Assembly: GCA_024196135.1 (NCBI GenBank)
Contig: JAMQCK010000015.1
Location: forward strand, 62,001 to 126,000
DNA length: 64,000 nucleotides
Direction: 5' to 3'
Origin: Pleurotus ostreatus/Saccharomyces cerevisiae fusant
Lineage: Eukaryota; Opisthokonta
The position numbers were made by a program, and so were the translations under genes. The notes beneath the pieces were generated by a model, which made no database searches, had not been told where the DNA came from, and saw only the letters and a list, made by a program, of their open reading frames with translations. This document shows, piece after piece, positions 34,228-45,331 of the stretch. The number at the start of each line of letters is the position of its first letter. Position 1 is the stretch's first letter.

Positions 34228-36333
34228 ATGCTGAGAGCGCCCTCGCTGGGACTTGCCAGACGTGTCTCCAGCACCCTCCGGTCATGCTCGGCATACTCAC
34301 AGCGCCCCCTCGCTCGCTCGACTACCTCGTTTGCACCTCCACCAACTTATATGGGGGCGGCCCCAGCCCGAAGGCGCGAGCACCGACGCGACGCGCCGGT
34401 GCGCATTACGCTCGCAGAACTGCAGCAAGCGGAAGAGGAGACACTCAGCTTTGCATTTGGGGAGCAGGAGGACGGTGGAGACACAGAACCTGTGCAGGAA
34501 GATGCTGCACGCGCGAGCGACGATACTGCTGCGACAGACGACAAGCAGCAGGACCCTCCTCGCAAGCGCTCTCACGGCGAATGGTGTCGTCTCGCGCGCC
34601 TGCGCATCCTCCACAGGCAGCGCCGCCAGCGTCAAATCGAACACTACTTCACCCCACCTCCCACCTCCGACAAAATGCCTCACTACCCCGCCGGCCCATT
34701 CACGCCCTCCCTTGTCAAGCCGCTCGTCATCGGCCCGGACGGACTCGGCGAAGTCGTATACGCGCGCGACGACGATCTCGTCTTCATGCGCGACCCGCCT
34801 CCCGACCCTGCAACGATCCCCCCGGAGGCGCGCGCTCTTTGGCGCGCCGACATTCTCTTCTTCCTCCAATACACCCAGTCTGCGGACGACGCCTGGCGCG
34901 CGTATTCCCTCCTCCTCGCCCTCCCTTCCCCCGCGGGCCTCCCCCCCTCTCACCACAAGATACCGAATGCGCACCTGCACCGCGTCGCGCGCATTCTCGC
35001 CCACGCGCGCCCGAAGACGCGCACGCGGTTTCTGCGCCTGCTGTCTGTGCTGACATACCTTGCACGTCAAGGCGGCCGTGTCATGCCACACGAGTGGAAT
35101 GCTCTAATTGACGGTGCTGCGAAGGGTTGGCGCAAGACGCGCGTGGGGGACGTACGACTCGCATTCGACACCTTCGCCGACATGACCGCCGGTCGTGCGC
35201 CCGGCACGTCCACTCTCAGCGAGGACGATGGTGAACCCTCATCATACGCCCATATCGCGCCCACCGAGCCCGACATCTTCACCTATACAACCTTGCTCAG
35301 TGCTGCAGCGCGCACCCTCGATCCCGCAACCGTCCGCACGGCGACCTCCCTCCTCAAATCCTCCGGCCTCCCTCCGAACCGCGTCACCCATCTCGCGCTC
35401 CTGAACTACTACACCCACACGCAGCAGCTTTCGGGCGTGCGCGCGACGCTTCGGCAGTTGCGTCTCGAGGGTCACCCGCTCGGCCTCGATGGGCTCAACG
35501 CAGCGCTGTGGGCGTTCGCACGCAGCGGGCGCGTAGACGTAGTCGTGGATGCATATCGTGTTCTTAGGCATCGGTTGCACCCTACCCAGGACGATCCGCA
35601 TGCCTTCTCGGAGCTAGCCGCCCGTTTACGCGACGCGGAAGCCCTGGACATCACGCCCGAGCTCAAGCCCAACGCGGGGACGTGGACGACCCTCGTGCAA
35701 GCCTTCGCGCACCACGGCGACCTCCACCGCGCTCTCAGCGCCTTCCGCGACATGCTGACCCAAGTGAACGACGAGCGAGGTGCGCCCCTGTTCGAGAACA
35801 ACGAGGGAAAGCTCGTCCCTGGGCATTACGCGCCCGCCATGCCCGTCCTCCGCGCCCTCTTCCTTGGCTTCGCCCGCCACGGCTCGCAGCGGGACGACGC
35901 TGCTTCCACCACTCGCCCCTCGCGCTTCCGCGGCGACACGTCGTCAAGCACCACCGCCTGGACCCTCGACGCCCTCCTGCCCATCCTCCGCGTCTTCCAG
36001 TCCCTCCCCGCCGAGCCGCGCCCCTCGCGGAGCACGCTCTTCTGGATCCTCACCGCGACCCGGAAGACGACGGGCGACCGGCGCGACGTCGTGCGCAAGG
36101 TGTGGGAGATGCTGGAGGGGAGATACGGGGAACGGTACCTGGTGTCGCAGCAGCGGCTGCGATCGCTGCGCGAGTGGCTGTATCATCCGGAGGGCTTGGT
36201 GTGGGAGGAGGGGTTGGGGTCGGGGGCGGAGGGTAAAGGGGACGCGCGAGGTAAAGGGGAGGGGGAAGGCAGAGGGGATAGGTCGGGTCGTAAGGAGGAT
36301 AGGGCAGAGGGAAAGCGGGAGGGTGGCGAGTAG
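34228..36333 (+). CDS. Mitochondrial PPR protein
   Basis: Intronless gene of 701 aa, unusual in this intron-rich window. The ATG at 34228 opens MLRAPSLGLARRVSSTLRSC, a basic, acid-free mitochondrial presequence. Helical-repeat sequence of the pentatricopeptide type is clearest at about residues 350-385 (PDIFTYTTLLSAAARTLDPA), with further units to about 515 (NAGTWTTLVQAFAHHGDLHR). PPR proteins bind organellar RNA and act in its processing, stability or translation. The C-terminal 40 residues are Gly/Arg/Lys/Glu-rich and low in complexity. It faces the bL12m gene head-to-head. The target RNA cannot be predicted from sequence alone. Confidence 0.8.
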   Translation: MLRAPSLGLARRVSSTLRSCSAYSQRPLARSTTSFAPPPTYMGAAPARRREHRRDAPVRITLAELQQAEEETLSFAFGEQEDGGDTEPVQEDAARASDDTAATDDKQQDPPRKRSHGEWCRLARLRILHRQRRQRQIEHYFTPPPTSDKMPHYPAGPFTPSLVKPLVIGPDGLGEVVYARDDDLVFMRDPPPDPATIPPEARALWRADILFFLQYTQSADDAWRAYSLLLALPSPAGLPPSHHKIPNAHLHRVARILAHARPKTRTRFLRLLSVLTYLARQGGRVMPHEWNALIDGAAKGWRKTRVGDVRLAFDTFADMTAGRAPGTSTLSEDDGEPSSYAHIAPTEPDIFTYTTLLSAAARTLDPATVRTATSLLKSSGLPPNRVTHLALLNYYTHTQQLSGVRATLRQLRLEGHPLGLDGLNAALWAFARSGRVDVVVDAYRVLRHRLHPTQDDPHAFSELAARLRDAEALDITPELKPNAGTWTTLVQAFAHHGDLHRALSAFRDMLTQVNDERGAPLFENNEGKLVPGHYAPAMPVLRALFLGFARHGSQRDDAASTTRPSRFRGDTSSSTTAWTLDALLPILRVFQSLPAEPRPSRSTLFWILTATRKTTGDRRDVVRKVWEMLEGRYGERYLVSQQRLRSLREWLYHPEGLVWEEGLGSGAEGKGDARGKGEGEGRGDRSGRKEDRAEGKREGGE

Positions 36334-36647
36334 ATTAGATGACGATAATACCATTCGCACGCACAAACAATCTAGCATCTAGCATGTCTCACTGAATTGG
36401 TATGATCCTCCAGCTCAACCTTCATGAGGATCGCTCGGTGATCTCAGGTCGACTAGGCATGCCCTCATCCTTACCATAGAGTGTCCAATGAAAGTTACCC
36501 ATTCCTTGCGTTGGGCGATAAGAAAAGCTCAGGCTCGCTGCGTCGTGATGATGATACAGTTATGCATATCCATATGGCATGGTGGTGGGTAGTGGTAGGA
36601 ATACAGCATAACGACTACATAAAGAGGAGAGCAGACCGCGAAGTGGA
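36334..36647. other. Convergent intergenic region
   Basis: 3' flanks of the PPR and uL3 genes. Nothing else seen. Confidence 0.4.
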
Positions 36648-38143
36648 TCAAGCCCTGGCCTTGAGCGTTCCCAAGAACGCGGCCTTTTCTTCGAAGGTCT
36701 GGAAGGTACCGTGCTGCAAAGAGACGCGTCAGCCTCCCATACCCCAAGACGAACAACAAAAGACAACTTACACCGAACTTCGAGGAGGTGTCGATGAACT
36801 TGAGGGAGACCTTCTCGAGGTCCCGGCGGGAGGTGTGGACCATGAGCGACTTGCGGATGGTGATGATGCGCTTCTTGGTACCCGGGATGGAGCCCTTGAG
36901 CATGAGGTAGTCGTTCTTGACGATACCGTAGTGCGGGAAGCCACCCATGGGCGTGATCGCCTTCTTGGTGATGTCGTGCTCGGTGGATGCGTTGCCGTCG
37001 TCGCTGCCGAGACCGACGCGGTAGATCTTCTTGTTGATCTCGGTACGGTGGTGGTAACCGTCTGCACAAACGTTGAGCGCTGAGAGGAAAGGGAGTATGA
37101 AGGAAGACACGTACTTTGACCGGCACGCGCCACCGAGTACATGACCTTGGACGGATGCCATGCACCGATACAAGCGACCTTGCGGAGACCCTTGTGCGTC
37201 TTCCGCGGCAACTTCTTGGTGCCCCAACGGTGAGTCACACCCTCGAAGCCATGACCCTTCGTGACGGCGATGATGTCGACACACTCGTCCTGCTCGAAGA
37301 CGGAGCCGATCTCCACCGGCTTCTCGAAGAGGCCGTGCGCGAACTCGACCTTGTCCGCGACGGAACCGCCGTTGACCTGGATCTCCATGAGGTGCGCCTT
37401 CTTCTGGCTGAGGCCGGTCTTGCGAATCTGCGTGTGCGCGAGGACGCGGACGACGGTGCAGTACTTGCGGATGCGCTCGAGCTCGCGGGAGATGAGCTTG
37501 CCGTCGTTCTCGGAAGCCTTCTTCGCGTAGCGCGTGAAGGCCTTCTTCTTCGAGCGGTACCAGTTCTTGTAGAACCGGCGGCGGACCTCGTCGGACAAGT
37601 GGGACGCCCAGACGGTGGTGAGTGCGCGGAGGCCGCGCGGGGTCTCGACGTAGCCGACAACACCGACAACCATAACGGGCGGGGTCTCGACGATCGTGAC
37701 AGCCTCCACAACCTCGCGCTTGTGCATCTCTGCGTGATAGGTCAGAATCGTTAAGGGAGGAAGAGTGACAGGGCTACGCACTGGAGCCTGGACGGTCAAG
37801 ATCACGAACAACATGGGTCATACCCGCCTTGTAGCCCATGAAGGCAGTCAAGTGCACGGGCTTCTTGGGGTCATCCTGAAGACGCGTCTTAGATCGTTGT
37901 TTCTGCCCTTACAAGTTCTGCTACGCACCTTGGGGAAGGACTTGACCTTTCCGCGATGGCGCGCAGCGCGCTTTCTCGGAAGGAAGCCAAGGGAGCCGTG
38001 ACGGGGTGCCTCGTACTGTAGAGATCAGTGTTCAGCATGCGATTTTCGCGTTCGAGATTTCTGTTCTAACCTTACGGTGACTGCGAGCAACATTCGGTCA
38101 GCACACGTTCAGCCATCCATTCATGTAGAGACACTCACCTCAT
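36648..38143 (-). CDS. rpl3: Cytosolic ribosomal protein uL3
   Basis: Large-subunit protein near the peptidyl-transferase centre. The start is split by introns: exon 1 is ATGAG (38139-38143), exon 2 is the 10-nt TCACCGTAAG (38071-38080) and exon 3 is 37929-38015, together restoring [20 protein letters not shown]. Later exons give [60 protein letters not shown] (with the conserved W finger region), [19 protein letters not shown] and a final exon [18 protein letters not shown]. Length is close to the usual 388 aa. Multiple 5' introns are common in fungal ribosomal protein genes. Confidence 0.96.
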
Positions 38144-38774
38144 CTTGAGGGGTCTTGACGTCGGCGGCGATGGCGAGCACGTCCCTCAGATCGGCAGAAA
38201 TCAGGAGATCACGTGAAAAGGTGGCTTTTGGCCTAACTGTACAGCGTGACATCCGAATGATCCACTTGTAACGGTTGAACTTCGGAAATAGCCGGACTAT
38301 CTTATCTTGTTGCCACTTTCGTCGTCGCGAAAACACGTTCCGTCGCCCGGCCGTTATCTTCGTGTCACACGGTGACCACGCCATCTGGCGTAATGACTAC
38401 GGCTCTCACGTGCCTCACCTCTCGCCGTTGTCCTCGAGGCGTTGTTCCCGGCGACCGACAGTCGCCTGTTCCGCTCTGCCCCGTCGTCTGAATTTACTAT
38501 GAAACGCCACCTACACGCCTTTGAAGCATATGGACTGGTCCATGCGCAATGGACAGACAATGGGGCTTCTTCTGATTGCCCTACTGCGGGCTGGCCATGA
38601 GATATACCCTCGACGGATGGCCTTCTACCATATATGGTAGGTGTCGGTCAAGCACATGTATCCGTATCCTCGCGTACCGGGTGCCCAATGACGCGGGGGG
38701 GTACACCTCCCCTGTAAGGGGTGCAGCCTTCTCTTTCCATCTTTCCATCCTCCACTCGCCCTTGACTCCTAACC
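38144..38774. promoter_or_regulatory. Divergent promoter region uL3 / F-box 3
   Basis: 631 bp. It includes the perfect 16-bp palindrome CTACCATATATGGTAG at 38625-38640, about 135 bp before the F-box ATG. No other element recognised. Confidence 0.5.
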
Positions 38775-40045
38775 ATGTCGATGCTGCTCACCCCCAGGCC
38801 AACGATCCTCCCGCGCACCGGTCCCTCGCTGGCAATGCCAGCTACAGCGCCCGTTGTGACGCTCAGCGCTAGGCAGCCTTCCAAGGCCGTGACTGTTTCC
38901 GCCTGGCCGACGCATTCCGTGTCACCGGCCCTGCCGATTGAACTGCTCACCGAGATTTTCCTCTGCGCTGTGCAGCAAGCCATCGCGTCTCCGGACTACT
39001 GCCTCTTCGCCGCCAGAGAGCCCGACGTTTGCGCGCGACTCCGCTTGACCGGCAAGCTCGGGAATAGGATCGTGTGCGACGCCGCCCGGAGCGGAATCCT
39101 CTACCAGCTGGTGAACGTCGGCGCCTTGTGCGCCGTGTCGACCCTGTCGGACGACCAGAAGGTCGCACGCGTCGAGCAGTACCTGAAGCTGACAAAGGAC
39201 AAGCCGCTCACTGTCATCCTCGCCGTTCAGCACCAGGAAGACGGCGAGCTGCCGCCCTACGTCAGGCCGGTGCTCAACGAGTCGCACCGCTGGGCGGCGG
39301 TGACCGTTCACGCTGACCTGCGTAAGGCCAGTCGCAGTCTAGCGCTGACGCTCAACGGTAAGCTTGGACAGCTGACGCATGTCGAGATCGAGCACGCCGA
39401 CGACGACAACGACGATGACGACGACGACCATCGCGAAGAAGACACCGGATCCATTGACTTCCCGATCTTCAAGGACGCCCCCGCCCTCATCAGCGTCACC
39501 GTCACCGGGACCACCCTCTTCCACGTCAACGTCGGGCTTCCCTACGACCAGCTTCGATCGATCAGCGTCGCCGACATCGACTCCGAGGCCCTTCTCAACC
39601 TGCTCTACCTGACACCGCAACTTAGGGAGCTCGCATGGTTCCTCGGCCCCGACGTCGAACTCGACGAGGTTAGCGATCCAGACGACTGGAAGAACTTCCC
39701 CGTCCTCTCTCACCTCGCCACGTTCGTCCTCGAGGACGCCACCTACGCGGTCGCCTCTGGTCTCTTCGACATCCTTCAATTTCCCGCTCTACGCGACATC
39801 GTATTTACTACCCCCGCATTCGCGCAGCTGCCGTACACTGCGGTGACCAACATTCTCGAACACGTTTCAAGCCCTGCGGATGTCTACGTCGATCTCCCCG
39901 AAGATGGAAGGATGCGTGCGGCCGAATATTGCGGTATTTTTGATTCTGTCGCTTCCTCTGCACCGGTGCGTTGTCCAGCCTTCGTTTCTCCTTTTCTTAC
40001 TGACCTTTCGTGCAGGATCTCCTTGAGACTGGTGACGAGCATTGA
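38775..40045 (+). CDS. F-box/LRR-like protein 3
   Basis: Two exons (38775-39965, 40016-40045) give 406 aa; the last exon adds only DLLETGDEH. The F-box core LPIELLTEIFLCAV starts at about residue 54. Downstream markers match the paralogues at 98-1255 and 3073-4167: HADLRKASRS corresponds to RGDLRD, LVLEDATYAV-like FVLEDATYAVASG corresponds to VLRDTAYAV, and the DAPALISVTV block is shared. An Asp-rich run (DDDNDDDDDDHREED) sits at about residues 210-225. It is probably an SCF adaptor; the partner is unknown. Reading straight through the small intron would lengthen the tail by about 40 unrelated residues, so the spliced form is preferred. Confidence 0.75.
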
Positions 40046-40545
40046 TGCATGTAATAGGTGTGAGTGTATGCTCATTGCTAGGTCTTGTAGTCGCGCTGCA
40101 TCTTCATTGCAGTAATCCTCGCGCATCATGCTATAGTCCTGTAGTTTCAGTTGTTTCTCTGTTGTTTGTTGTCCTTGCGCTCTGTACTAGGTCGAATCTA
40201 ATTCGCCGCTGACTCCTGGAAAAACTTGCTGTGAGATAGGGCCCCCTGCCTGAAGCGTTGTGTGGGAACGTTCTTCCGAGGTGATTACCCCAATTGGTAG
40301 GTCTGCATGAGGTTGGATGACAACGTGGGTCAACATTCGCTTCGCCGCCGGGTTGTTCAACAAATAGATACTACCATGTCCTCGGCGCTTGACTGACCTT
40401 AGCATCTGTGTCAACCACTTTACCAGGTCAACACACGTCAGTAACTGGCATCTATCGCTATGAAAACGCGCATTGGGTCGTTCAAGAAGGTGCATTATAT
40501 AGTTCTAACAGTAACATATATCTACGGAGCGTATGAGAAAACATT
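40046..40545. other. Convergent intergenic region
   Basis: 3' flanks of F-box 3 and the hydrophobin. No feature recognised. Confidence 0.4.
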
Positions 40546-41347
40546 TTAGACTGCGAAGTTGCCCGACTTGCAGCCGAGGTTGACGAGGCCGTTCTGCAGC
40601 TGAATTAGTATCTATGCCCCACAAAGTGATAAACGACTCACGAAACTATCGCCCTCGCAGCACACTGTCTGCATATCGCACGTGCTACCAGCGCCGACGC
40701 CGACGACGCTGACAGGAGAGCAATTCTTGCCGATGAGGCCAGTTATGCTGCCGACGTCGACCCCGAGCAGGGAGCTGAGGTCGACGCGGTCGATGTCGCT
40801 GGACTGTATTAGTGGATCAGCGTCATCGTTGTTTGGGCGGGAAGGTGGGCAATACCTCTGTCGTGCTCTCGCAGCACTGCAGTGTGCCGGAGTTGCACTG
40901 GTCTTGAGCCTGCGTACCAAAGTCAGCGGACACGGGTAGGAAGAGCAGAGGACAAGACGCACTGAGTCAGTCGGCTTCGACGACGCCCCACTCCAGGTGG
41001 ACGACTCGGCCGCCTCTTCAGTCGAAGAGCCCGTCACCTCAGGGATGTGACCTGCAAGCACGCTCAGCCTCGCAACGAAATGAAAACATACAACACTCAC
41101 CATAGGCGCCCTCAGACAAGAGGTCAGCCAAAAGGCCATTGGCCAAGAGGCCGGCAAGAAGGTCGTCCGACATGCCCGTGTCGACAGTGCCAGTGCCGAC
41201 GGTAGCGGTAGCCATCGCGACGTCAGCTACGTGACCGTCGACGGTGGCGTCGAGGTTATGGAGATCAACATTGCCGACGTTCTGCACGTACGGACGCGCC
41301 GCAACGAGCATCGCAGCGGAGATGATGGCGAGGATACGAGAGACCAT
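40546..41347 (-). CDS. Class I hydrophobin, long N-terminal region
   Basis: Small secreted amphipathic protein that self-assembles on hyphal surfaces. Five exons (41101-41347, 40963-41051, 40856-40909, 40642-40803, 40546-40593) sum to 199 aa. A signal peptide is evident (MVSRILAIISAAMLVAARP). The eight-cysteine pattern is complete: one Cys, a CC pair, one Cys (KNC), one Cys (STC), a CC pair (TVCC), one Cys (NLGC). Class I hydrophobins are usually 100-130 aa. Here about 95 residues separate the signal peptide from the first Cys, including DDLLAGLLANGLLADLL repeats and a Ser/Thr/Glu-rich linker. A TATA box (41440-41446 on the minus strand) lies about 95 bp upstream. Confidence 0.9.
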
Positions 41348-41439
41348 GTTTGAAGACAAGAACGAGTGTGGGTATGGTAAAGGAACGTGGATGTCGAGTT
41401 CGAGCGGACTGACTGACGAAGGACGATGCATGTTCTGAA

Positions 41440-41446
41440 CTTTATA
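41440..41446 (-). promoter_or_regulatory. TATA box of the hydrophobin gene
   Basis: Minus-strand TATAAAG about 95 bp before the ATG at 41347. Confidence 0.55.
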
Positions 41447-41459
41447 CGATCGCTGGCGA

Positions 41460-42516
41460 AAATTCGATCCACGAAATGAACTCGATGCTCGCCAGCCCTC
41501 GATTCCTTCCGGTCATTATCGTACCAGCAGTTACATGTGCCGCTGCTAGATGTCAACGGTTGTCAGCAATTTTGAACGGGAGAAAAGCAACTCAACATGG
41601 ACGTTGGCCGGGCTGCATGGATGCGAAGTACCTTGTCTCCATACACTGCGATTGTATTCGTTGGGCATTCGGATATGAATGTCGGCCATTTCGGGCGCTT
41701 ATACGGGCCTAAACTTTGTTCAAGGCAGTTATTGCAATGAGTCGCAGAGCCATGGGTGACAGGGGACTTCTCCCTCTCCCTAGACGCAGATGAGCGAGCC
41801 AGAGAATATCTGACACTCGCTGCTAGAAGACTCTTCTCACTTGCTTCTTCCCTGTGCGCCGGCACCGACGTTCACGGGACTTTGAGCGTGGAGTGGAAGG
41901 TCGAAGACGGGATAATAGACGACGCCACCGCACCATGCACTGACCTGTGTCCGGTACGATAGGACAGAAGCGAAGTGCACGCACGATCGGCATGGTTGAG
42001 CTTGAGCGCAGATAAGGGACTGCGATAGATGTCTATGGCAGAGGTTAGCTGGCTACGAGCTGTACAAGATGGACAGAGGCCATACCTTGCCACTCACATT
42101 TGGACTCTTCCACATGCGAGTACTTACATGCGCGCGCTCTACGAGCCCATGCAGAGGAAGAGGGAGATACCGTATCGTCATTCGTATCGTCATTCACTAA
42201 ATGTTCTATGCATACACAATACACAACCCTCCCGACGCCGGCGTCATGACCTGCAGTACGCGCCAAACGAAGCCATGGCGAGCGGAATAGATAGGATGAC
42301 TAGATGGAATTGAAGAGAGGAGAAGAGAAGGCAAAGAAAGGAGGAAGACGCGAGCGAGATCAAATGCGAATGCACGCAAAGAAATGCGGTTGCAGGTGTC
42401 CGTGACTGTACGTGAGTGGGGTTCAGAGCGATGTACAGAGCGAGAACGATGTCAAACGCAGAAAGGATCCATATAAGCGACCAAATATACGAAAGGGCAA
42501 GTAACCACCCCCGATG
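41460..42516. other. Gene-free stretch
   Basis: About 1.05 kb between the hydrophobin promoter and the cdc14 3' end. No supported gene or repeat, apart from a short CGTATCGTCATT duplication at 42170-42195. Confidence 0.4.
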
Positions 42517-44806
42517 TTATGCCACCACATCCGCATTACTGAAGCTGCTCCTCCTTCGCCTCGTCGTCCTCAACCCCGGCCTCTCCGACTTCCCCTTCGG
42601 TACCACCACCTCCCCCGCATTACTCATCCACCCCTCCGCCGTGTTCGCCTTCTTCAGCGTCACCGAGCTCGCCACCTCGCTCAGCGTCGTGTGGTGCGTC
42701 GGCCGCTTCAGCTGCGGCAACCTTGATGGCGTGGGCGACGGTGGCGGGTTCGGGTTCGCCGGATTAGAGGCGTTCGACGTGTTCGCGGTGGATTTGTTCG
42801 GCGATGGGGGCGGTGCGGCGCGCTGGCGGGTTACCCGCGTGGAGGTGGTGGAGGTCGTGCTAGGGTCCTTCGCGGCGGATTGGGAGGCGGTCTTGGAGTG
42901 TCCGCGCGCGGCGGCGATGGCGGTCTTTGCGGCTGCGGTGGTGCGCGTGGAGGCGAGGCGGGGGATCTTGTTGGGACCCTGGCCCTTCGTGGGTGACGCG
43001 ATGGTGGTGTTGGAACCCCCGGTGTCCTTGAGCGTCGTCGCGTTTGTCTTCGAGCGAGTAACCCGTGTCGGCCGTTGCTCTGATGCGGCGGTGCGAGACG
43101 CGGCTACAGCTCTTGAGTTGCGAGATACTCTGCGAGTGCCGACCGGGTTGAGGTTGAGAGCAGGCAAGACGTCGCTCGTGTCCTCGTCATCTGAGATCGG
43201 CGCGACACGTTTCGCCGTGGGCGTCTTCCGCGGCTGACCAGGGGGCGCGATGGCCTTCGCCTTCGCAGCTGCGGCAGCGACGTGTCGACTGGGCGTCACT
43301 GGCGGAAGCACAACATCGGGCGACGCAGTCTGGCCTGTCGGCGTCGTCATGCCTGTGCGTTCCTCGTCCATGTCCATCGGCTCAGCAGGCGGCGTAGCAG
43401 GCGCGACAACCGCCGCAGCCGCTGCCTTCGCCAACGCAGTCTGCTTCTTCATTTCATCCACTGCTGCCCACTTCGACCACTCCAACTGCTTGAGGTACAT
43501 GTACTGCTGTTGTGGACCGACGACACTGCCAGGCCGCACTATGCGCATGAAGGCGATAGCCTCGTTCGCGGTGAAGCCGTATTTCCAGATCATGTACGCG
43601 CCGATGAGCGTACCGGTACGACCCAAGCCTGCTTTACACTGCAATCACGCATCGTAAGCATAGAGAATGGGGTGAGATAACGACAATACTACTCACGTGC
43701 ACTGCGACAACACCTCCGTTCTCAATGATGCGGTCCGAGGTATCCAGGAACTCTCGTACTATCTCGTCTGTGGGATTGGTACCGTCGTCGAAATACAGCT
43801 CCATGTGGTCGATCCCTCTGTCGAGGAAGTGATTGCGGTCGTATAGTTCGGTGTTTAACCTGACCACCAGCTTCACGCCCCGCTTCTCGAAGTAGTCGAG
43901 GCAGTTCTGGAACGGTGCTGGTAATCTTCTCTGCAGAGCGAGGTTGGAGCCCGAGCTTGACGACGTCGAATGCGATAGGCTCTCTCTCGCCTCCTTCTGG
44001 TTCTTCAGCCAATTCGTCTCGACTGGTGATGCGAATGCGATGAATTTTGGTGTTATCCAGTTCCAGTCGCCGTTCTCCACCTTCTCGTAATATTCATAGT
44101 CTTCAACGTCAAATTCGTTCATGTCGCATAGACCGTTCTGTTGTGCTTTCCAGACGCCCCAGAGGCAGTCTTGTATGCTGAGATTGAAGTCCGAGGGTCC
44201 GCGGCCTGCGTCGCGAAAGGGCATAAACTCCATTTCAGCAATGGGGTGGAAGGCTTCCCATGGCGCGCGTCGTAACACTATCAACTACAGCAGTAGGTCA
44301 GTAACGGCGCGTGATCGGGAGGGATATTGACACGCACCACATAGAGCGCCATAATCAGCGCGGCATTCGCCTTTCTCCTGGGGTCGTTCGAGGCGTATAG
44401 TACGAGTCGATATGACCGTAGTGTCTCCTCCTATGCGGGACCGATTGTAAGCACGTGAGTGGCATGAGGTACGGTGGCGACGCACCTCCAGCAGCTCGTG
44501 GATCAAGATGCACGCCTTGTACACCATCGCCATGTTGAGCGGGCCCCAGTCTTGGAAGAAGGAGAGGTAGAGCAGTTGGTCGTCGAGGGTAAAGTAGTAG
44601 TATAGCGCGCCCTCGTCGGGCGAAGCGCTCGGTCCGCCTCTTGGACGCGCGCGTACGCGTGGTTTGTAGCCTGTCTCGGCGAGCTCGTCATTGAGAGTAT
44701 CGGGGTGGGGTACAGGATTCGCGAATGTCGTGAAATACAGCCTGTGGGGTCGCGTGCGATCAGAGTCCAATTCGAACATACGCGCCACCGCGCGCGTCGG
44801 AGACAT
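42517..44806 (-). CDS. cdc14: Cdc14 dual-specificity phosphatase
   Basis: Dephosphorylates Cdk sites and controls mitotic exit, cytokinesis and septation. Exons 44486-44806, 44338-44430, 43697-44284 and 42517-43638 give about 707 aa. The N-terminal Cdc14 domain includes [20 protein letters not shown] and [17 protein letters not shown], then [20 protein letters not shown]. The catalytic domain carries [21 protein letters not shown] with the general-acid Asp, and the P-loop [14 protein letters not shown]; an intron falls just before the catalytic Cys. Residues after about 430 are an Ala/Pro/Ser/Thr/Lys-rich tail with likely Cdk sites, as in other fungal Cdc14. The start at 44806 is a best guess because the frame is open further upstream. 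Confidence 0.92.
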
Positions 44807-45331
44807 CGGATACGCACCTGTCGGCAAAGTGGCATAGAGGCTCGCAACAGGGAGCCATTTTTCGCGGAGGAGGGCGGCGCGCGGAGGCGGGGAGATGGTG
44901 GTGACGGACAAGAAGCGCCAACAGCAAATCCGAACGCGACGTGCCGTGACCCGAACGGGAGAGCGCACGTGCCCGGGTCCGACAAGCGCGCACAAACAAA
45001 GCTGATCGCGTTGCTCCTTGTTCGATTCGGCGACCTCCAGTTTCGCATGGGGAGCAAATTGATCATTGTTACATCCATCATACATTACATTGTAAGGACA
45101 GAACGTGCATGGGACTTGCTGTACCAGAGTTACCGCGAGCAGAGGGAAGGCGGTAGCCGACTACGGCCGCCAGTGGGTAGGCAACTTGAAGTGAGTCTCA
45201 AAGCAAAGCACGGGCTTGTAGGGGAGTGGCTCAACAGGCAGAAACACAGCATCTCTTTGCGTCCATTCTTTATCGCCATGTCTGTGAGTATTGTCCTGTT
45301 AGATGGTATCGCATCATTGAATGGTGTCAAC
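44807..45331. other. Intergenic, no gene seen
   Basis: Presumed cdc14 promoter and 3' flank of the next gene. Confidence 0.35.
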
